Shown here piece by piece: positions 53,501 through 62,854 of a stretch of 64,000 nucleotides of DNA; positions within the stretch are counted from its first letter, which is position 1, and every line of letters begins with the position of its first letter. The notes below the pieces were generated by a model. That model did not search any database, was not told the origin of the DNA, and saw only the letters and a list, made by a program, of their open reading frames with translations. The stretch covers positions 124,001 through 188,000 of the forward strand of contig NBIV01000123.1 in the NCBI GenBank assembly GCA_003194525.1. Direction: 5' to 3'. Source of the DNA: Gracilariopsis chorda. Taxonomy: Eukaryota; Rhodophyta; Florideophyceae; Gracilariales; Gracilariaceae. Position numbers and translations under genes: made by a program.

Positions 53501-53821
53501 GACAATGGCAAGTTCTCTGTCGTCAAGGTGGCAGCGGAGCAGGATGGTGGTATGGAGACGATAACGTTTACGAATGATTGCTATGAGTACGTTTTCGGTG
53601 GACCGTTCTACGTTCGAGTGCGCGGCGCTCAGTCGCCGTCGAACATCCACGTGTCTTCAGGAGCGGGTTCTCAGGACATGAAGGTGAGCTCTGCCACTTC
53701 CAGGGCTGCGCTGTTCAATGACGGGGAGAACGGTGATTTCTGGGTTGACCAGGAGACAGATTCTCTGTGGCTGAAGTTGCCCAACGTTGTTCTCCCGGAC
53801 GCTGTGATCACAATTACCTAA
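50555..53821 (+). CDS. alpha-1,4-glucan lyase, copy 2 (complete)
   Basis: GH31 exo-(1,4)-alpha-glucan lyase, EC 4.2.2.13: cleaves starch or glycogen from non-reducing ends to 1,5-anhydrofructose by elimination. I start it at ATG 50555 (MFSTLAF), giving 1088 residues; a TTG 30 nt upstream is in frame but unlikely. The first 50 residues are rich in Ser, Ala, Arg and Thr with few acids, like a plastid transit peptide. Removing them leaves 1038 residues starting TALSDKQ, the length of the known Gracilariopsis enzyme. The nucleophile Asp in FVWQDMT is precursor residue 603 and the acid/base Asp in GMWVGDN is 715, which become 553 and 665 in mature numbering, as reported for that enzyme. No introns. 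The known enzyme is reported from the chloroplast, whereas red algal starch is cytosolic. Same strand as copy 1. Confidence 0.97.
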   Translation: MFSTLAFVAPSALGASTFVGAEVRSNVRIHSAFPAVHTATRKTNRLNVSMTALSDKQTATAGSTDNPDGIDYKTYDYVGVWGFSPLSNTNWFAAGSSTPGGITDWTATMNVNFDRIDNPSITVQHPVQVQVTSYNNNSYRVRFNPDGPIRDVTRGPILKQQLDWIRTQELSEGCDPGMTFTSEGFLTFETKDLSVIIYGNFKTRVTRKADGKVIMENDEVGTASSGNKCRGLMFVDRLYGNAIASVNKNFRNDAVKQEGFYGAGEVNCKYQDTYILERTGIAMTNYNYDNLNYNQWDLRPPHHDGALNPDYYIPMYYAAPWLIVNGCAGTSEQYSYGWFMDNVSQSYMNTGDTTWNSGQEDLAYMGAQYGPFDQHFVYGAGGGMECVVTAFSLLQGKEFENQVLNKRSVMPPKYVFGFFQGVFGTSSLLRAHMPAGENNISVEEIVEGYQNNNFPFEGLAVDVDMQDNLRVFTTKGEFWTANRVGTGGDPNNRSVFEWAHDKGLVCQTNITCFLRNDNEGQDYEVNQTLRERQLYTKNDSLTGTDFGMTDDGPSDAYIGHLDYGGGVECDALFPDWGRPDVAEWWGNNYKKLFSIGLDFVWQDMTVPAMMPHKIGDDINVKPDGNWPNADDPSNGQYNWKTYHPQVLVTDMRYENHGREPMVTQRNIHAYTLCESTRKEGIVENADTLTKFRRSYIISRGGYIGNQHFGGMWVGDNSTTSNYIQMMIANNINMNMSCLPLVGSDIGGFTSYDNENQRTPCTGDLMVRYVQAGCLLPWFRNHYDRWIESKDHGKDYQELYMYPNEMDTLRKFVEFRYRWQEVLYTAMYQNAAFGKPIIKAASMYNNDSNVRRAQNDHFLLGGHDGYRILCAPVVWENSTERELYLPVLTQWYKFGPDFDTKPLEGAMNGGDRIYNYPVPQSESPIFVREGAILPTRYTLNGENKSLNTYTDEDPLVFEVFPLGNNRADGMCYLDDGGVTTNAEDNGKFSVVKVAAEQDGGMETITFTNDCYEYVFGGPFYVRVRGAQSPSNIHVSSGAGSQDMKVSSATSRAALFNDGENGDFWVDQETDSLWLKLPNVVLPDAVITIT

Positions 53822-55144
53822 AGGGGGATGGACAAAGTGGATGGAGTGTTTAGCAGCTGTGCACTTTGGGGTGATGAAGTGTTCGTTGAGCAATGGCCAT
53901 TAGTGGCTATTAATTAATAGTAAGTTCGAAGCGATTGTGCTGTTGTGTGCATTGAGGTGATGGTAACACGTGTTGATGAGTGCACATCGTTGAGTAAAAT
54001 GCGTTTGTTGTTTATGAGCTGTGCGTGTGTTTGCTCACAGTTGTTGGGTGAAGGGTTAGCAGTCGGAAGGGCTTTACTTGAGACGAATTTTTTGCGAAAA
54101 AGGTGGCCAAAGTTGAGAAAAACCTGTTTTTCTTTTTTGTAATTAGCCCAATTTTGGTTTTGTAAAAATTTGACTTCTAATACAGATGCAAATTAATGCA
54201 GAAAACAGAGTATGTCTATCAAGATGTCAATTGCAGGAGCTTTGGGTTTTGGGAGTGCCAAAATCGGCATAAATGTACCCTTCGTAGCTTGAATAAAGTG
54301 GCTGCAAACTTGAATGTGAAGTACTCAAGGGTAAAAGCTTTTGCGTCTTCCGATTAGAAGAAAGAATTTACATTTTTTAATGTCTTTGATGTGTTGCAGG
54401 TTAAGCCCTTCTGACTGCTCAACGGTACAGTGCAAGTTGATGTGGGCGGAGGCATGAATGAGGAATGAGGTTGCAGAAGACGTGGCACAAGTGTAACGCG
54501 GAATCGTGGACTGCGTAGGGCACTGGGATACGCACAGTGCACTCGCGGGGGTGGTGCCGAAGTACAGCCTCGCTTTTGCGCTGTGCGTTGAACCGTTTAT
54601 TCGAGTGGTATGTACTGTAACTGGAGGCTGGGGCGAGCGTCGCTGAGGGCGAATACCACGCGTATATGTTCCGTTGCGCACAGCAGGGAGCGGTGGGAAA
54701 CGCAAATGCGTCAGGTCGAGCGTGGGAGAGCAATGGCTGTTTCCAAATGGGCACAGCATACGCGTCCATTCGTCTGGACAGCTGAAGAGCGGCGGCGCAG
54801 CGGCGATTGGACGAGGCCAGCCCACGTGTACTTCGTGGATGGCAGTTGGCCGCACAAAAGCCAACGCGAGGAGAGCCCGCAATAGTTGCGCTGTAGACAC
54901 GTACGCATGGCGCCATGGCGGGCGCAGATCGGCGCTTGTATGAAACACGCCATTGTCGCATTGCGTTAGCGCGCGCAGCGCCCAGTGCGCGGCTCAGCTT
55001 GGCCACACGCCACCCGGCTGGCTGTTCCAAAGGCGCTGTCGTAGCGTCACTGCCGTGTTTCACGCCGAGTTGTGGCATAGTGCTTTTGGTTACCGCAGCT
55101 ACGCTGCCTGCTGCCAGTGCGCGTTCGTGCCTTGCTTGTGCGTC
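53822..55144. other. intergenic, no gene accepted
   Basis: 3' flank of the lyase gene, then a GC-rich stretch from about 54.4 kb with overlapping ORFs on both strands (for example 54419-55078 minus, 219 codons). Their Arg/Ala/Pro/His-rich composition and mutual overlap are typical of GC-rich non-coding DNA. Confidence 0.45.
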
Positions 55145-55687
55145 ATGACCGCTCTCGACGTTTCACCGCTATTACCAGCCGCGTCCAACTTGCGTTGCCG
55201 CACCCCGCCGCCGGACGGCCACGGCGCGGACGCCCAACCGCCGTCGTTCAGCAACTACCTGTGCCGCAAGCACGCCAGGCTGTGGTCCACGCTCAACAGC
55301 CACCCGTTCGTGTGCAGTTTCATCGAGGAGCGCCACCCGGGCACTCTGAGGCGCACGCGCGCAAACACGCGTCTCAACAAGAAAGTGGCGCCCGCGCGCG
55401 ACAGCTGCCTGTGCGCCGGCCGCGCACGCTGTCACGCGTGCTCGTCGCCCGCGCGCAGGACGAGCGCCGCGCAGAAGCTGCTGCGACGAAGACGCGTCCA
55501 CTTTCAACACACCGTGGAGGTGTTCTCGCACGCCCTGCAGTCGCAAGTGGTGCAACGCTCCATTCGCTTCGCGCCGCCGCGCGCGCCGCGCGGCGCCGAG
55601 CGCGACGCGCGCGCGCGACGGCCGGATGCGAACGCGCCGCAGTCGCTTGCGGGCAAATGGTTGCTGCGACGCTCATCCGCTTCGTGA
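55145..55687 (+). CDS. possible small protein, 180 aa, function unknown
   Basis: ATG 55145 to TGA 55687. Of the overlapping ORFs here this one has the most protein-like composition (NYLCRKHARLWSTLNSHPFVCSFIEE near residues 37-60). The C-terminal third is basic with RRRRVHFQHTVEVFSHAL. RVHF fits the R/K-V-x-F docking motif of protein phosphatase 1 and is preceded by basic residues, as in known regulators. That motif is short and often occurs by chance. Strongly GC-biased third positions favour coding in a GC-rich region but do not prove it. Confidence 0.35.
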   Translation: MTALDVSPLLPAASNLRCRTPPPDGHGADAQPPSFSNYLCRKHARLWSTLNSHPFVCSFIEERHPGTLRRTRANTRLNKKVAPARDSCLCAGRARCHACSSPARRTSAAQKLLRRRRVHFQHTVEVFSHALQSQVVQRSIRFAPPRAPRGAERDARARRPDANAPQSLAGKWLLRRSSAS

Positions 55688-55780
55688 TTTGCGCACGTCC
55701 GCTAACTTGGCTTGCACCGCCCAGGCGCAATGCGCTTGGCGGCGATGGGTTACCGTATCACATTTTGCATTTAGTTCGTT

Positions 55781-56064
55781 CTGCTTAACTGCTGTCATAG
55801 ACCACCCACGCACATGTAAAGAGCTTCCGTTGTGATGCATTTCTGTCCGTCCTGCTTAACTGCTGTCATAGACCACCCACCCACATGTAAAGAGCTTCCG
55901 TTGTGATGCATTTCTGTCCGTCCTGCTTAACTGCTGTCATAGACCACCCACCCACATGTAAAGAGCTTCCGCTGTGATGCATTTCTGTCCGTCCTGCTTA
56001 ACTGCTGTCATAGACCACCCACCCACATGTAAAGAGCTTCCGTTTTGATGCATTTCCGTCCGTC
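55781..56064. repeat. 71-bp tandem repeat, four copies
   Basis: CTGCTTAACTGCTGTCATAG starts at 55781, 55852, 55923 and 55994, exactly 71 bp apart, and the units differ at only a few bases. The last 14 bp before the first unit (55767-55780) resemble a unit end, so a fifth degraded copy is likely. It lies 458 bp upstream of the flippase start codon. Confidence 0.95.
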
Positions 56065-56521
56065 CTGCGCGCGCTTGCCAACTGTTGTTCGCTTGGAGAT
56101 GCACCCGCGCTGACAGTTGGCTCCGCTGTAAAGTGCCGCTCGTCTGTCGGGGTGGCCATGTGGCCAAGTGAAACACCGCTTTAATTCGCTACTGTCAACG
56201 CGTTGTTGCTGCGTGCGCGTGCCGTTCTGTTCAGCGCTGCCGCTTCGCGGCCTCCCCCGCCCGCTCACTCCCAAAACAAACAACCTCTCCGTGTCCATTT
56301 GCACCAAAAACTCCACATCAACTCCCGTCAGCACCTCCCCACCAATTTCCTCCCCTCCATCCTCCTTACACACACTCTCTCCTTCCCCCCCCTTCCCCCT
56401 CCTCCCCCCACCCCCCTCTTCCCCTCCTTCCACACACTAACTCCAAAACTCCAAACCTGTACCCTCAACTCCTCACAAACTACACCGCCCCCCCTTGTAT
56501 CACTAAAAACTCCCTCCCAAT

Positions 56522-59500
56522 ATGTCCAATCGAGACCGTCCGCGCGAGAAACGACGCGTCGGTTTCCGACTCAACCCCGCCGAAGAATCCCCACAACCTC
56601 CAGACACCTCCTTCATGATGCTTCGCGACGACGAAGCAGAGCGTCTAGCAGGACGTGTGCAACAGGATGCCACCAACAACCACGAGTCCACAAATGACAC
56701 CGACCAACACCAAACCTCCTTTCTGCCCAAGTTGTCCGCGCGCGAACTCGCCGGAATGGCGGACAAGTCCATTCAAAGAGCGCAAATGTTGGGTGGACGA
56801 GCCGTAACTCGAGCCGCGGGCTTGGCCAGAGTTGGTCGACTTCCCAGTTTAGCCGCCATAACAGCCTTTGGTGGCAAACGCGCTCCCGTTGAAGATGACG
56901 CCTCACATCGTGACGAAGACGATGATGATGCTAGTCCCGGACGCCGTTTGTCCACGCTTTCAGCTGCCGGCTTGCATGCGCTCAGAAGACGCGCCCCAGA
57001 ACCGGATCTTCGCACCGTTCGCATCAACGATGAGTCAGCCAATTCACACTTTCCTAGTAACTACGTGTCTACTACAAAGTACTCCCTGTGGAGTGCGTTG
57101 CCCTTGTTCTTGTACGAGCAGTTTACTCGTTTTAGTAACGCCTATTTCTTGATGGTGGGTATTGGATACACTATTAATGCTATCACGCCCATCTTTACCG
57201 TCGGCCGGTATTCCACTTTGTGGGTCCTTGCTGTCGTTGTTTCCATATCAGGAGTTAAGGAAGGTTTAGAGGATTATCATCGTTACAAGGAGGATCGCCG
57301 AGTCAATCGTGCAATTACTCATGTCGTCGGAAGCTCTCGCGAAGAAGATCAGTGGGCCACTGTACGCGTTGGCGATATTCTTAAGGTCTACGAAAGTGAG
57401 CACCTTCCCGCAGATATCGTGCTTGTTGCGTCGTCTAGCGATGATGGTATTGCCTACATTGAGACCAAACAGCTTGACGGCGAGAGTAATCTCAAGGTTA
57501 AGGCTGTTCCGCAAGCTATATCAAAGTCGTTTGTATCCGAATCTAGCGCACTTCTGGTTCGCGGCCGCATTGAGTGTGAAGCCCCGAATGACCGTCTGTA
57601 CAAGTTCAACGGACGAATGTTCCTGGAGAAGAATGGGGTACCCACAGATCCGTCAGAACCCATTCCGTTGGGTCCGGAGAATATCATGATTCGCGGTTCC
57701 TCTCTTCGCAATACTGATTGGGTTATGGGAATTGTTGTTAACACCGGTAGAGATACCAAACTTATGCAGAACATGAAGCCTAGACCCCGGAAGAACTCTC
57801 GCTTGGAGAGGGAGACCAATAAGCACTACTTCTTGACCCTCCTTCTTCAGATTTGCGTCGTTGTAGCGCTTACAATCCAGAATAGTCGTATCTGTCAGGA
57901 ACTGTTTGACGACGACACGCCGCGTGCTTGGTATTTGTTCGAAAAGGACGGATGCAGTCCGAAAGACTCGTTCTTGCGGTTTTTTACCTTCTTTCTTACC
58001 TTCGCCGCCCTTATTCCTATTTCGCTGTACGTTTCTATGGAGATTGTTAGAGGCTTCCAGGTATACTTTATTGAAAGAGATCGTCACATTATCGACCCTG
58101 AAAATGGCGTTAAGACGGAGGTTCGCACGTCAAATCTCAACGAGGAGCTTGGTATTGTTCAACATCTGTTTACGGATAAGACGGGAACGCTTACTGCCAA
58201 CCGAATGGAATTCAAAAAGTGCTCTATCGCAGGTCGTGTGTACGAAATGGCTGATAAACCGAACGACGGAGCCACGAGCATGCGCGAGCTAAAGGAAGCC
58301 TTGCAAGCGGGACCAGAGTCATCTGCTGTGCGCCACTTCTCCGTACCAGAACTGGAAGGTGCTTCAATCACAATGCGTCTGCTTGCTATATGCCATTCGG
58401 TTGTTGCCGAGTATGTCAACCCGAGTGATGACGCAAGCGAGCACAACACCGATGTTAGTGAAGGGAGCAGTGGTATTCGGCAGCGAATGCTCCGGAGGCG
58501 TAGAAACAAGAATGGTGGGCGGGTAGCAACTGATCTGGGAACCCAAAACGATCCCTCCAGGGAGAGCGCAGCGTCTATGCTCACCATCCAGAGCAAGCAG
58601 ACTGGAAGCGGCTACGAAGATGCCCAGCGTGAGGCCAGCTCACTAGGTGACTCCGCAGCTGGTGGAGCGTTGCTGAACTACCAAGCCTCTTCTCCAGATG
58701 AGGCTGCGCTGGTGCAAGCCGCTAGAGCACAGGGATTCACCTTCCTCTCAAGATCAAACAAGGACCTTGTTGTGGAAGTTTTTGGAAAGCAAGAGACGTA
58801 CCAGCTGCTAGAGGTTATCGAGTTTGATTCCACTCGAAAGAGAATGAGCGTAATTACAAGAGATCCAGACGGTCAAGTTCGCATCTTCACAAAAGGTGCA
58901 GATGCTATAATCTTCGACAGACTGGCACCGGGACAGCAAGAGGCTTATGAGTCTACCGAGCTCCACCTTCATGAGTTTGCAGTTGAAGGCCTTCGGACTC
59001 TTTGTCTTGCTTACGCGGATCTGGATGACGACTGGTTTGACGAATGGCGTCACAGATATCGCGTGGCGGCCTCTGAATTGACTAATCGTGACGAGGCCAT
59101 GGCGAAGGTTGCAGATGAGGTAGAAACAAACCTCACGTTAATCGGAGCAACAGCAATTGAGGACAAGCTCCAGGACGGTGTCCCAGACACATTGCAGAAG
59201 CTTGAACAGGCCGGAATTAAGATATGGGTGCTCACTGGCGACAAGCAAGAGACCGCTATCAACATCGGGCTCTCATGCGGAGCCATTGACGAAGGGATGG
59301 ACGTCGTTATCGTGAATGAAGATAATCTTGAAGACACAGCTGCTCAACTTGATCGGGCCTTGGGACGGTGGGGAGCAATGGTACAGTCCGATCGCAGTAT
59401 GGAAAAGAAATTCGGTATCGTCATAGACGGACAGACGCTTCACTACGCTCTGGAGGAGGGGCTACAGAAGAAGCTCATGGTGGTTACTAGAATGGCGAGA

Positions 59501-61090
59501 TCTGTGATTGCATGCCGGGTGAGTCCTAAACAGAAGACTGAAATAGTGGAACTGGTCAGGAAGAACGAGCCGCAGCAGGTAACGCTTGCTATTGGCGATG
59601 GAGCTAATGATGTTGGAATGATTCAGGCTGCACATGTCGGTGTTGGCATCGTCGGGCTGGAGGGACAAGAAGCTAAACTCGCGTCTGATTACTCAATTTC
59701 TCAGTTTAGATTCTTGGGTCGCCTGATGTTGGTCCATGGCCGCTGGAACTACAAGCGTCTTGTGAAACTCGTGTTGTACACTATTTACAAGAACGCATGT
59801 CTTACGCTGTGTGAGATTTACTGGGCAACTCAATCTGCATATTCTGGACAACCCCTTTTGGATCCATGGATGGGTGGCTTGTACAGCGTTGCGCTCACGT
59901 CGCTGCCTCCAATTGTATTGGGTATATTCGACCAGGAGCTCACAGCAGAGTACGCTCTCACGTTCCCGGAGATATATTCCAAGGGGCAGCGCAGCACGGC
60001 ATACAACTACAGGGTGTTCATCAGCTGGCTTAGTGCGGCGTTGTGGCAGTCGGCCGTGATCTTCTTCATTTGTTTCTGGGGATTTGGCGATATACCTTCC
60101 AGCAATGGACAAATGTTTGGAATGTGGCCGTTTGGGACAGTGGTTTTCTCTGCAGTTATAGTCAATGTGCATATCACGCTATTGGTGTACCAAAGCTCAT
60201 GGACAAAACTGACCGCCTTTCTCTACGTAGTATCGTTCTTATCGTGGTTCCTGCTCGGTTCTCTGTTTTCATGGCGGCCGATAGCTCTAACTGGCGCACT
60301 GTCGCCGCCGCTCTACGCCGTGACTCATCGTATTTTTGCTGATGCGCGATTTTGGCTGGTGATTATGCTGTGTCCCGTGGTTACTGCCACACCTACTCTG
60401 TTGTGGAAGTACAGCAAGCGACGAAGGCGACCAAATTTGAAGATGATCGTGCAGAGAATGTTGCGTTCTGGGTTGACTCGAGAGGAGATCACCGGCGAAG
60501 CGCAGAGGCCGTTACACCGAGCGCCTAGTTACGATCCAAAGAGACCGGCTACTCCTTCGGGCCCTGTGACTTTTGTCTTCAAGGGAGAGCGAGAGTATCA
60601 GTTTTCTGGGTTCAATTTTGATGCTGGTGAGACTGGTGCAGTGCTACGGCATACGTTCCATTCACCTCGTGGAGTACGACGGAGGCACATGCAAAGGTTG
60701 AAACGATCTGGGAGTGATCCTGACCTGGATGTGCGAGGACTTGGAGAATCGAGGCCGAGAGACCAGCGTGATATTAGGGGGGATATGACGAGTGTGTGGG
60801 TGCAGGGTCATGCGGCGACGAACTTTGGGGACAGAGAGGAGAGGGGCGGTGTGGCCGACGGACAAGACAGTAATGCACCTTTGTTTCTGGCTTCTGATTT
60901 TGCAGAGGTCGACGTGCAGCAGCGCGGTCAGCATCGACGTGCTATCAGTGATGGTGCTGTGTTGGTGGAGGATCGCTATCAACGGCTGGGTGAAGCGGAT
61001 GAGGCAGGAGCAGGAGGGTACGGAGGTGGAGGATATGGAGCGAACCTGTCCAGTGATGATAATGATGACGACGTGGAGAGAGCACGTTAA
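56522..61090 (+). CDS. P4-type phospholipid-transporting ATPase (flippase)
   Basis: Moves phospholipids from the outer to the inner leaflet of plasma or endomembranes using ATP. 1522 residues, no introns, ATG 56522. After a 170-residue polar N-terminus come TM1-2 (about 185-250) and the actuator motif DGESNLK (about 318; P4 enzymes have DGES/DGET). Next are TM3-4 with the P4-type PISLYVSMEIV (about 497) and the phosphorylation site DKTGTLT (D552). The nucleotide domain has KGADAIIF (about 790), TGDKQETAINIG (about 904) and GDGANDVGMIQ (about 1025), and GLEGQEA is followed by six C-terminal TM helices. The tail of some 200 residues ends Gly- and Asp-rich. P4 ATPases usually need a CDC50 partner; none is in the window. 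The leader upstream is strongly pyrimidine-rich (56260-56520). Somewhat longer than typical members (1100-1350) because of both tails. Confidence 0.96.
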   Translation: MSNRDRPREKRRVGFRLNPAEESPQPPDTSFMMLRDDEAERLAGRVQQDATNNHESTNDTDQHQTSFLPKLSARELAGMADKSIQRAQMLGGRAVTRAAGLARVGRLPSLAAITAFGGKRAPVEDDASHRDEDDDDASPGRRLSTLSAAGLHALRRRAPEPDLRTVRINDESANSHFPSNYVSTTKYSLWSALPLFLYEQFTRFSNAYFLMVGIGYTINAITPIFTVGRYSTLWVLAVVVSISGVKEGLEDYHRYKEDRRVNRAITHVVGSSREEDQWATVRVGDILKVYESEHLPADIVLVASSSDDGIAYIETKQLDGESNLKVKAVPQAISKSFVSESSALLVRGRIECEAPNDRLYKFNGRMFLEKNGVPTDPSEPIPLGPENIMIRGSSLRNTDWVMGIVVNTGRDTKLMQNMKPRPRKNSRLERETNKHYFLTLLLQICVVVALTIQNSRICQELFDDDTPRAWYLFEKDGCSPKDSFLRFFTFFLTFAALIPISLYVSMEIVRGFQVYFIERDRHIIDPENGVKTEVRTSNLNEELGIVQHLFTDKTGTLTANRMEFKKCSIAGRVYEMADKPNDGATSMRELKEALQAGPESSAVRHFSVPELEGASITMRLLAICHSVVAEYVNPSDDASEHNTDVSEGSSGIRQRMLRRRRNKNGGRVATDLGTQNDPSRESAASMLTIQSKQTGSGYEDAQREASSLGDSAAGGALLNYQASSPDEAALVQAARAQGFTFLSRSNKDLVVEVFGKQETYQLLEVIEFDSTRKRMSVITRDPDGQVRIFTKGADAIIFDRLAPGQQEAYESTELHLHEFAVEGLRTLCLAYADLDDDWFDEWRHRYRVAASELTNRDEAMAKVADEVETNLTLIGATAIEDKLQDGVPDTLQKLEQAGIKIWVLTGDKQETAINIGLSCGAIDEGMDVVIVNEDNLEDTAAQLDRALGRWGAMVQSDRSMEKKFGIVIDGQTLHYALEEGLQKKLMVVTRMARSVIACRVSPKQKTEIVELVRKNEPQQVTLAIGDGANDVGMIQAAHVGVGIVGLEGQEAKLASDYSISQFRFLGRLMLVHGRWNYKRLVKLVLYTIYKNACLTLCEIYWATQSAYSGQPLLDPWMGGLYSVALTSLPPIVLGIFDQELTAEYALTFPEIYSKGQRSTAYNYRVFISWLSAALWQSAVIFFICFWGFGDIPSSNGQMFGMWPFGTVVFSAVIVNVHITLLVYQSSWTKLTAFLYVVSFLSWFLLGSLFSWRPIALTGALSPPLYAVTHRIFADARFWLVIMLCPVVTATPTLLWKYSKRRRRPNLKMIVQRMLRSGLTREEITGEAQRPLHRAPSYDPKRPATPSGPVTFVFKGEREYQFSGFNFDAGETGAVLRHTFHSPRGVRRRHMQRLKRSGSDPDLDVRGLGESRPRDQRDIRGDMTSVWVQGHAATNFGDREERGGVADGQDSNAPLFLASDFAEVDVQQRGQHRRAISDGAVLVEDRYQRLGEADEAGAGGYGGGGYGANLSSDDNDDDVERAR

Positions 61091-61397
61091 GTGTTTGGTT
61101 GTGTTGTACTTGAGTTGAGAGTCGCAAGCGTTTCCCTGTTTTCAGTTTAGACTGGAAGTAGCCTTAAGCTAGCTAGCCCGTTTTGTGAGCGGACCACGAA
61201 GAACTAAACGGATATGTTCGTGAGGTAGGGTTGAAGTTTCAAATGGGTGTTGCAGAGCTGAATGCGTGGCGTTGTGATCCAAAGTAGCCTTGCGAGAACG
61301 ACGGGCAGGTCGTGAACACTTGGCGCGCATCAACTGGATGCCGTGGCATGTTACCCTTCAGCCGGAGCCAATGGAACGGGGCCACGTGGCCAGCTGT

Positions 61398-61445
61398 ATC
61401 CGTCCACAGTCGCATCCGTCCACAGTCGCATCCGTCCACAGTCGC
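61398..61445. repeat. 16-bp tandem repeat, three copies
   Basis: ATCCGTCCACAGTCGC at 61398, 61414 and 61430 without variation, about 290 bp upstream of the phosphate carrier start codon. Confidence 0.9.
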
Positions 61446-61735
61446 TCGCCGACCATCAAAGAACGCTGTTGGGCGTTTGTGGTGCGCAACGGACACTCAC
61501 AACTCGCTGAATTGGCCCGCACCCGCTCACAGCCACCGATGTAAGTTGCTCGCTTTGCCCTTGCACCGCCGCCGATCCGAACCTCCCACACAACCACCCC
61601 GCATTCTCCTCCTCTCCTTTAGCCGATCCGATCCCCCCCCCCCCCCGCGAACGCTTCTTCCCGCCACTCTGCCACTTGCATCTTCGCCCGCTTCCTCCTC
61701 CTCCTCCTCCTCCTCCGCCTCCCCCTCCCCCAACA

Positions 61736-62854
61736 ATGGCTTTCGGTTCTTCGCCGCTCTACGAGCGGGCCGCTGCCGCCAGTGAGGGGCTGTCCTCCAC
61801 CGTCACGTCCAGCATTTCATCCTACGTCAGACGTCGTGATAGCACTTACCCTACTTTCACTGCTCTTGCCCGCACTGCGCCTTTCAATTCCCCCTTCACC
61901 AAGATCGCTGCCGCCTCCGTTGCGGAGGGCGACAAGTGGGACTCTAGATGGTCACATGACCCGCCGCACACCAACAGTTACTATGCGCAATGCATGGTTG
62001 GAGGAGCACTTGCCTGCGGACTTACCCACGCCGCTGTAACGCCTCTCGATGTCACAAAGTGTAACATGCAGGTCGATCCTAAGAAGTACAACAGCTTGAT
62101 GTCCGGTCTCCGCATTCTCGTTGCCGAGGAGGGTGCCAAGGGGGTGTGGAAGGGCTGGCTTCCCACTCTCATTGGCTATTCCATGCAGGGCTTGTTCAAG
62201 TTCGGCCTCTACGAATATTTCAAGGACATGTACAGCACAATGGCTGGAGAGGAGAACTCCAAAAAGTACAAGGGTGTCATCTACTGCTTGGGATCTGCAT
62301 CTGCTGAATTCTTCGCTGATATTGCGCTTTGCCCGATGGAAATGGTAAAGGTCAAGGTGCAAACCTCTCCTCCCGGCACCTGGCCAATTGCCTTTGGTCC
62401 AGCCCTCGCCAAGATGTCGGCCAATGCCGCCGAGACGCGTTTCCCGTTCGGGTCCGTTGTTCCGTTGTGGAGTCGTCAAATTCCCTACACGGTCGCCAAG
62501 TTCTACTTCTTCGAAAAGGCCGTGTCCCTCTTCTACACGCACGTCTTCACCGAGCCGAGGGAATCGTACTCGAAGAACGCGCAGCTTGGAATTACTTTCT
62601 TGTCGGGCTATGCCGCTGGTGTGGTGTGTGCTATTGTTTCTCACCCTGCTGACTCCATCATTTCTCAGATCGGAAAGGCTGAGAATCAGGGCAAGGCAAT
62701 TAGTAAGATTGCTTCTGAAGTCGGATTTAGAAACCTTCTCACTCGGGGGTTAAGTACTCGTATCATTATGATTGGTACGCTCACTGGGTTGCAGTGGTGG
62801 ATCTACGATACATTTAAGACCATGGCCGGTTTGGGAACGAGCGGTGGCAAGTAA
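61736..62854 (+). CDS. mitochondrial phosphate carrier
   Basis: SLC25 family; imports phosphate with protons across the inner mitochondrial membrane for ATP synthesis. 372 residues from ATG 61736. An upstream in-frame TTG would add a poly-Pro run encoded by the CTCCTC leader repeat and is rejected. The Ser/Arg-rich N-terminus (about 75 residues) could be a presequence. Three carrier repeats with the P-x-(D/E)-x-x-(K/R) signature or variants: PLDVTK (about 102), PMEMVK (about 198), PADSII (about 302, lacking the final basic residue, as in other phosphate carriers). LFKFGLYEYFKD and FGSVVPLWSRQIPYTVAKFYFFE are typical of this subfamily, not of ADP/ATP carriers. No introns. Converges with the IleRS gene. 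Confidence 0.96.
   Translation: MAFGSSPLYERAAAASEGLSSTVTSSISSYVRRRDSTYPTFTALARTAPFNSPFTKIAAASVAEGDKWDSRWSHDPPHTNSYYAQCMVGGALACGLTHAAVTPLDVTKCNMQVDPKKYNSLMSGLRILVAEEGAKGVWKGWLPTLIGYSMQGLFKFGLYEYFKDMYSTMAGEENSKKYKGVIYCLGSASAEFFADIALCPMEMVKVKVQTSPPGTWPIAFGPALAKMSANAAETRFPFGSVVPLWSRQIPYTVAKFYFFEKAVSLFYTHVFTEPRESYSKNAQLGITFLSGYAAGVVCAIVSHPADSIISQIGKAENQGKAISKIASEVGFRNLLTRGLSTRIIMIGTLTGLQWWIYDTFKTMAGLGTSGGK

Noticed and set aside
54325..55078. Long overlapping minus-strand ORFs (207 and 219 codons)
   Set aside because: Two frames open over the same bases, no motifs, composition driven by GC content.
55117..55788. 223-codon plus-strand ORF overlapping the 180-aa candidate
   Set aside because: Dominated by Arg, Ala, Pro and His in a GC-rich block; typical frame shadow. 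Minus-strand ORFs here are rejected for the same reason.
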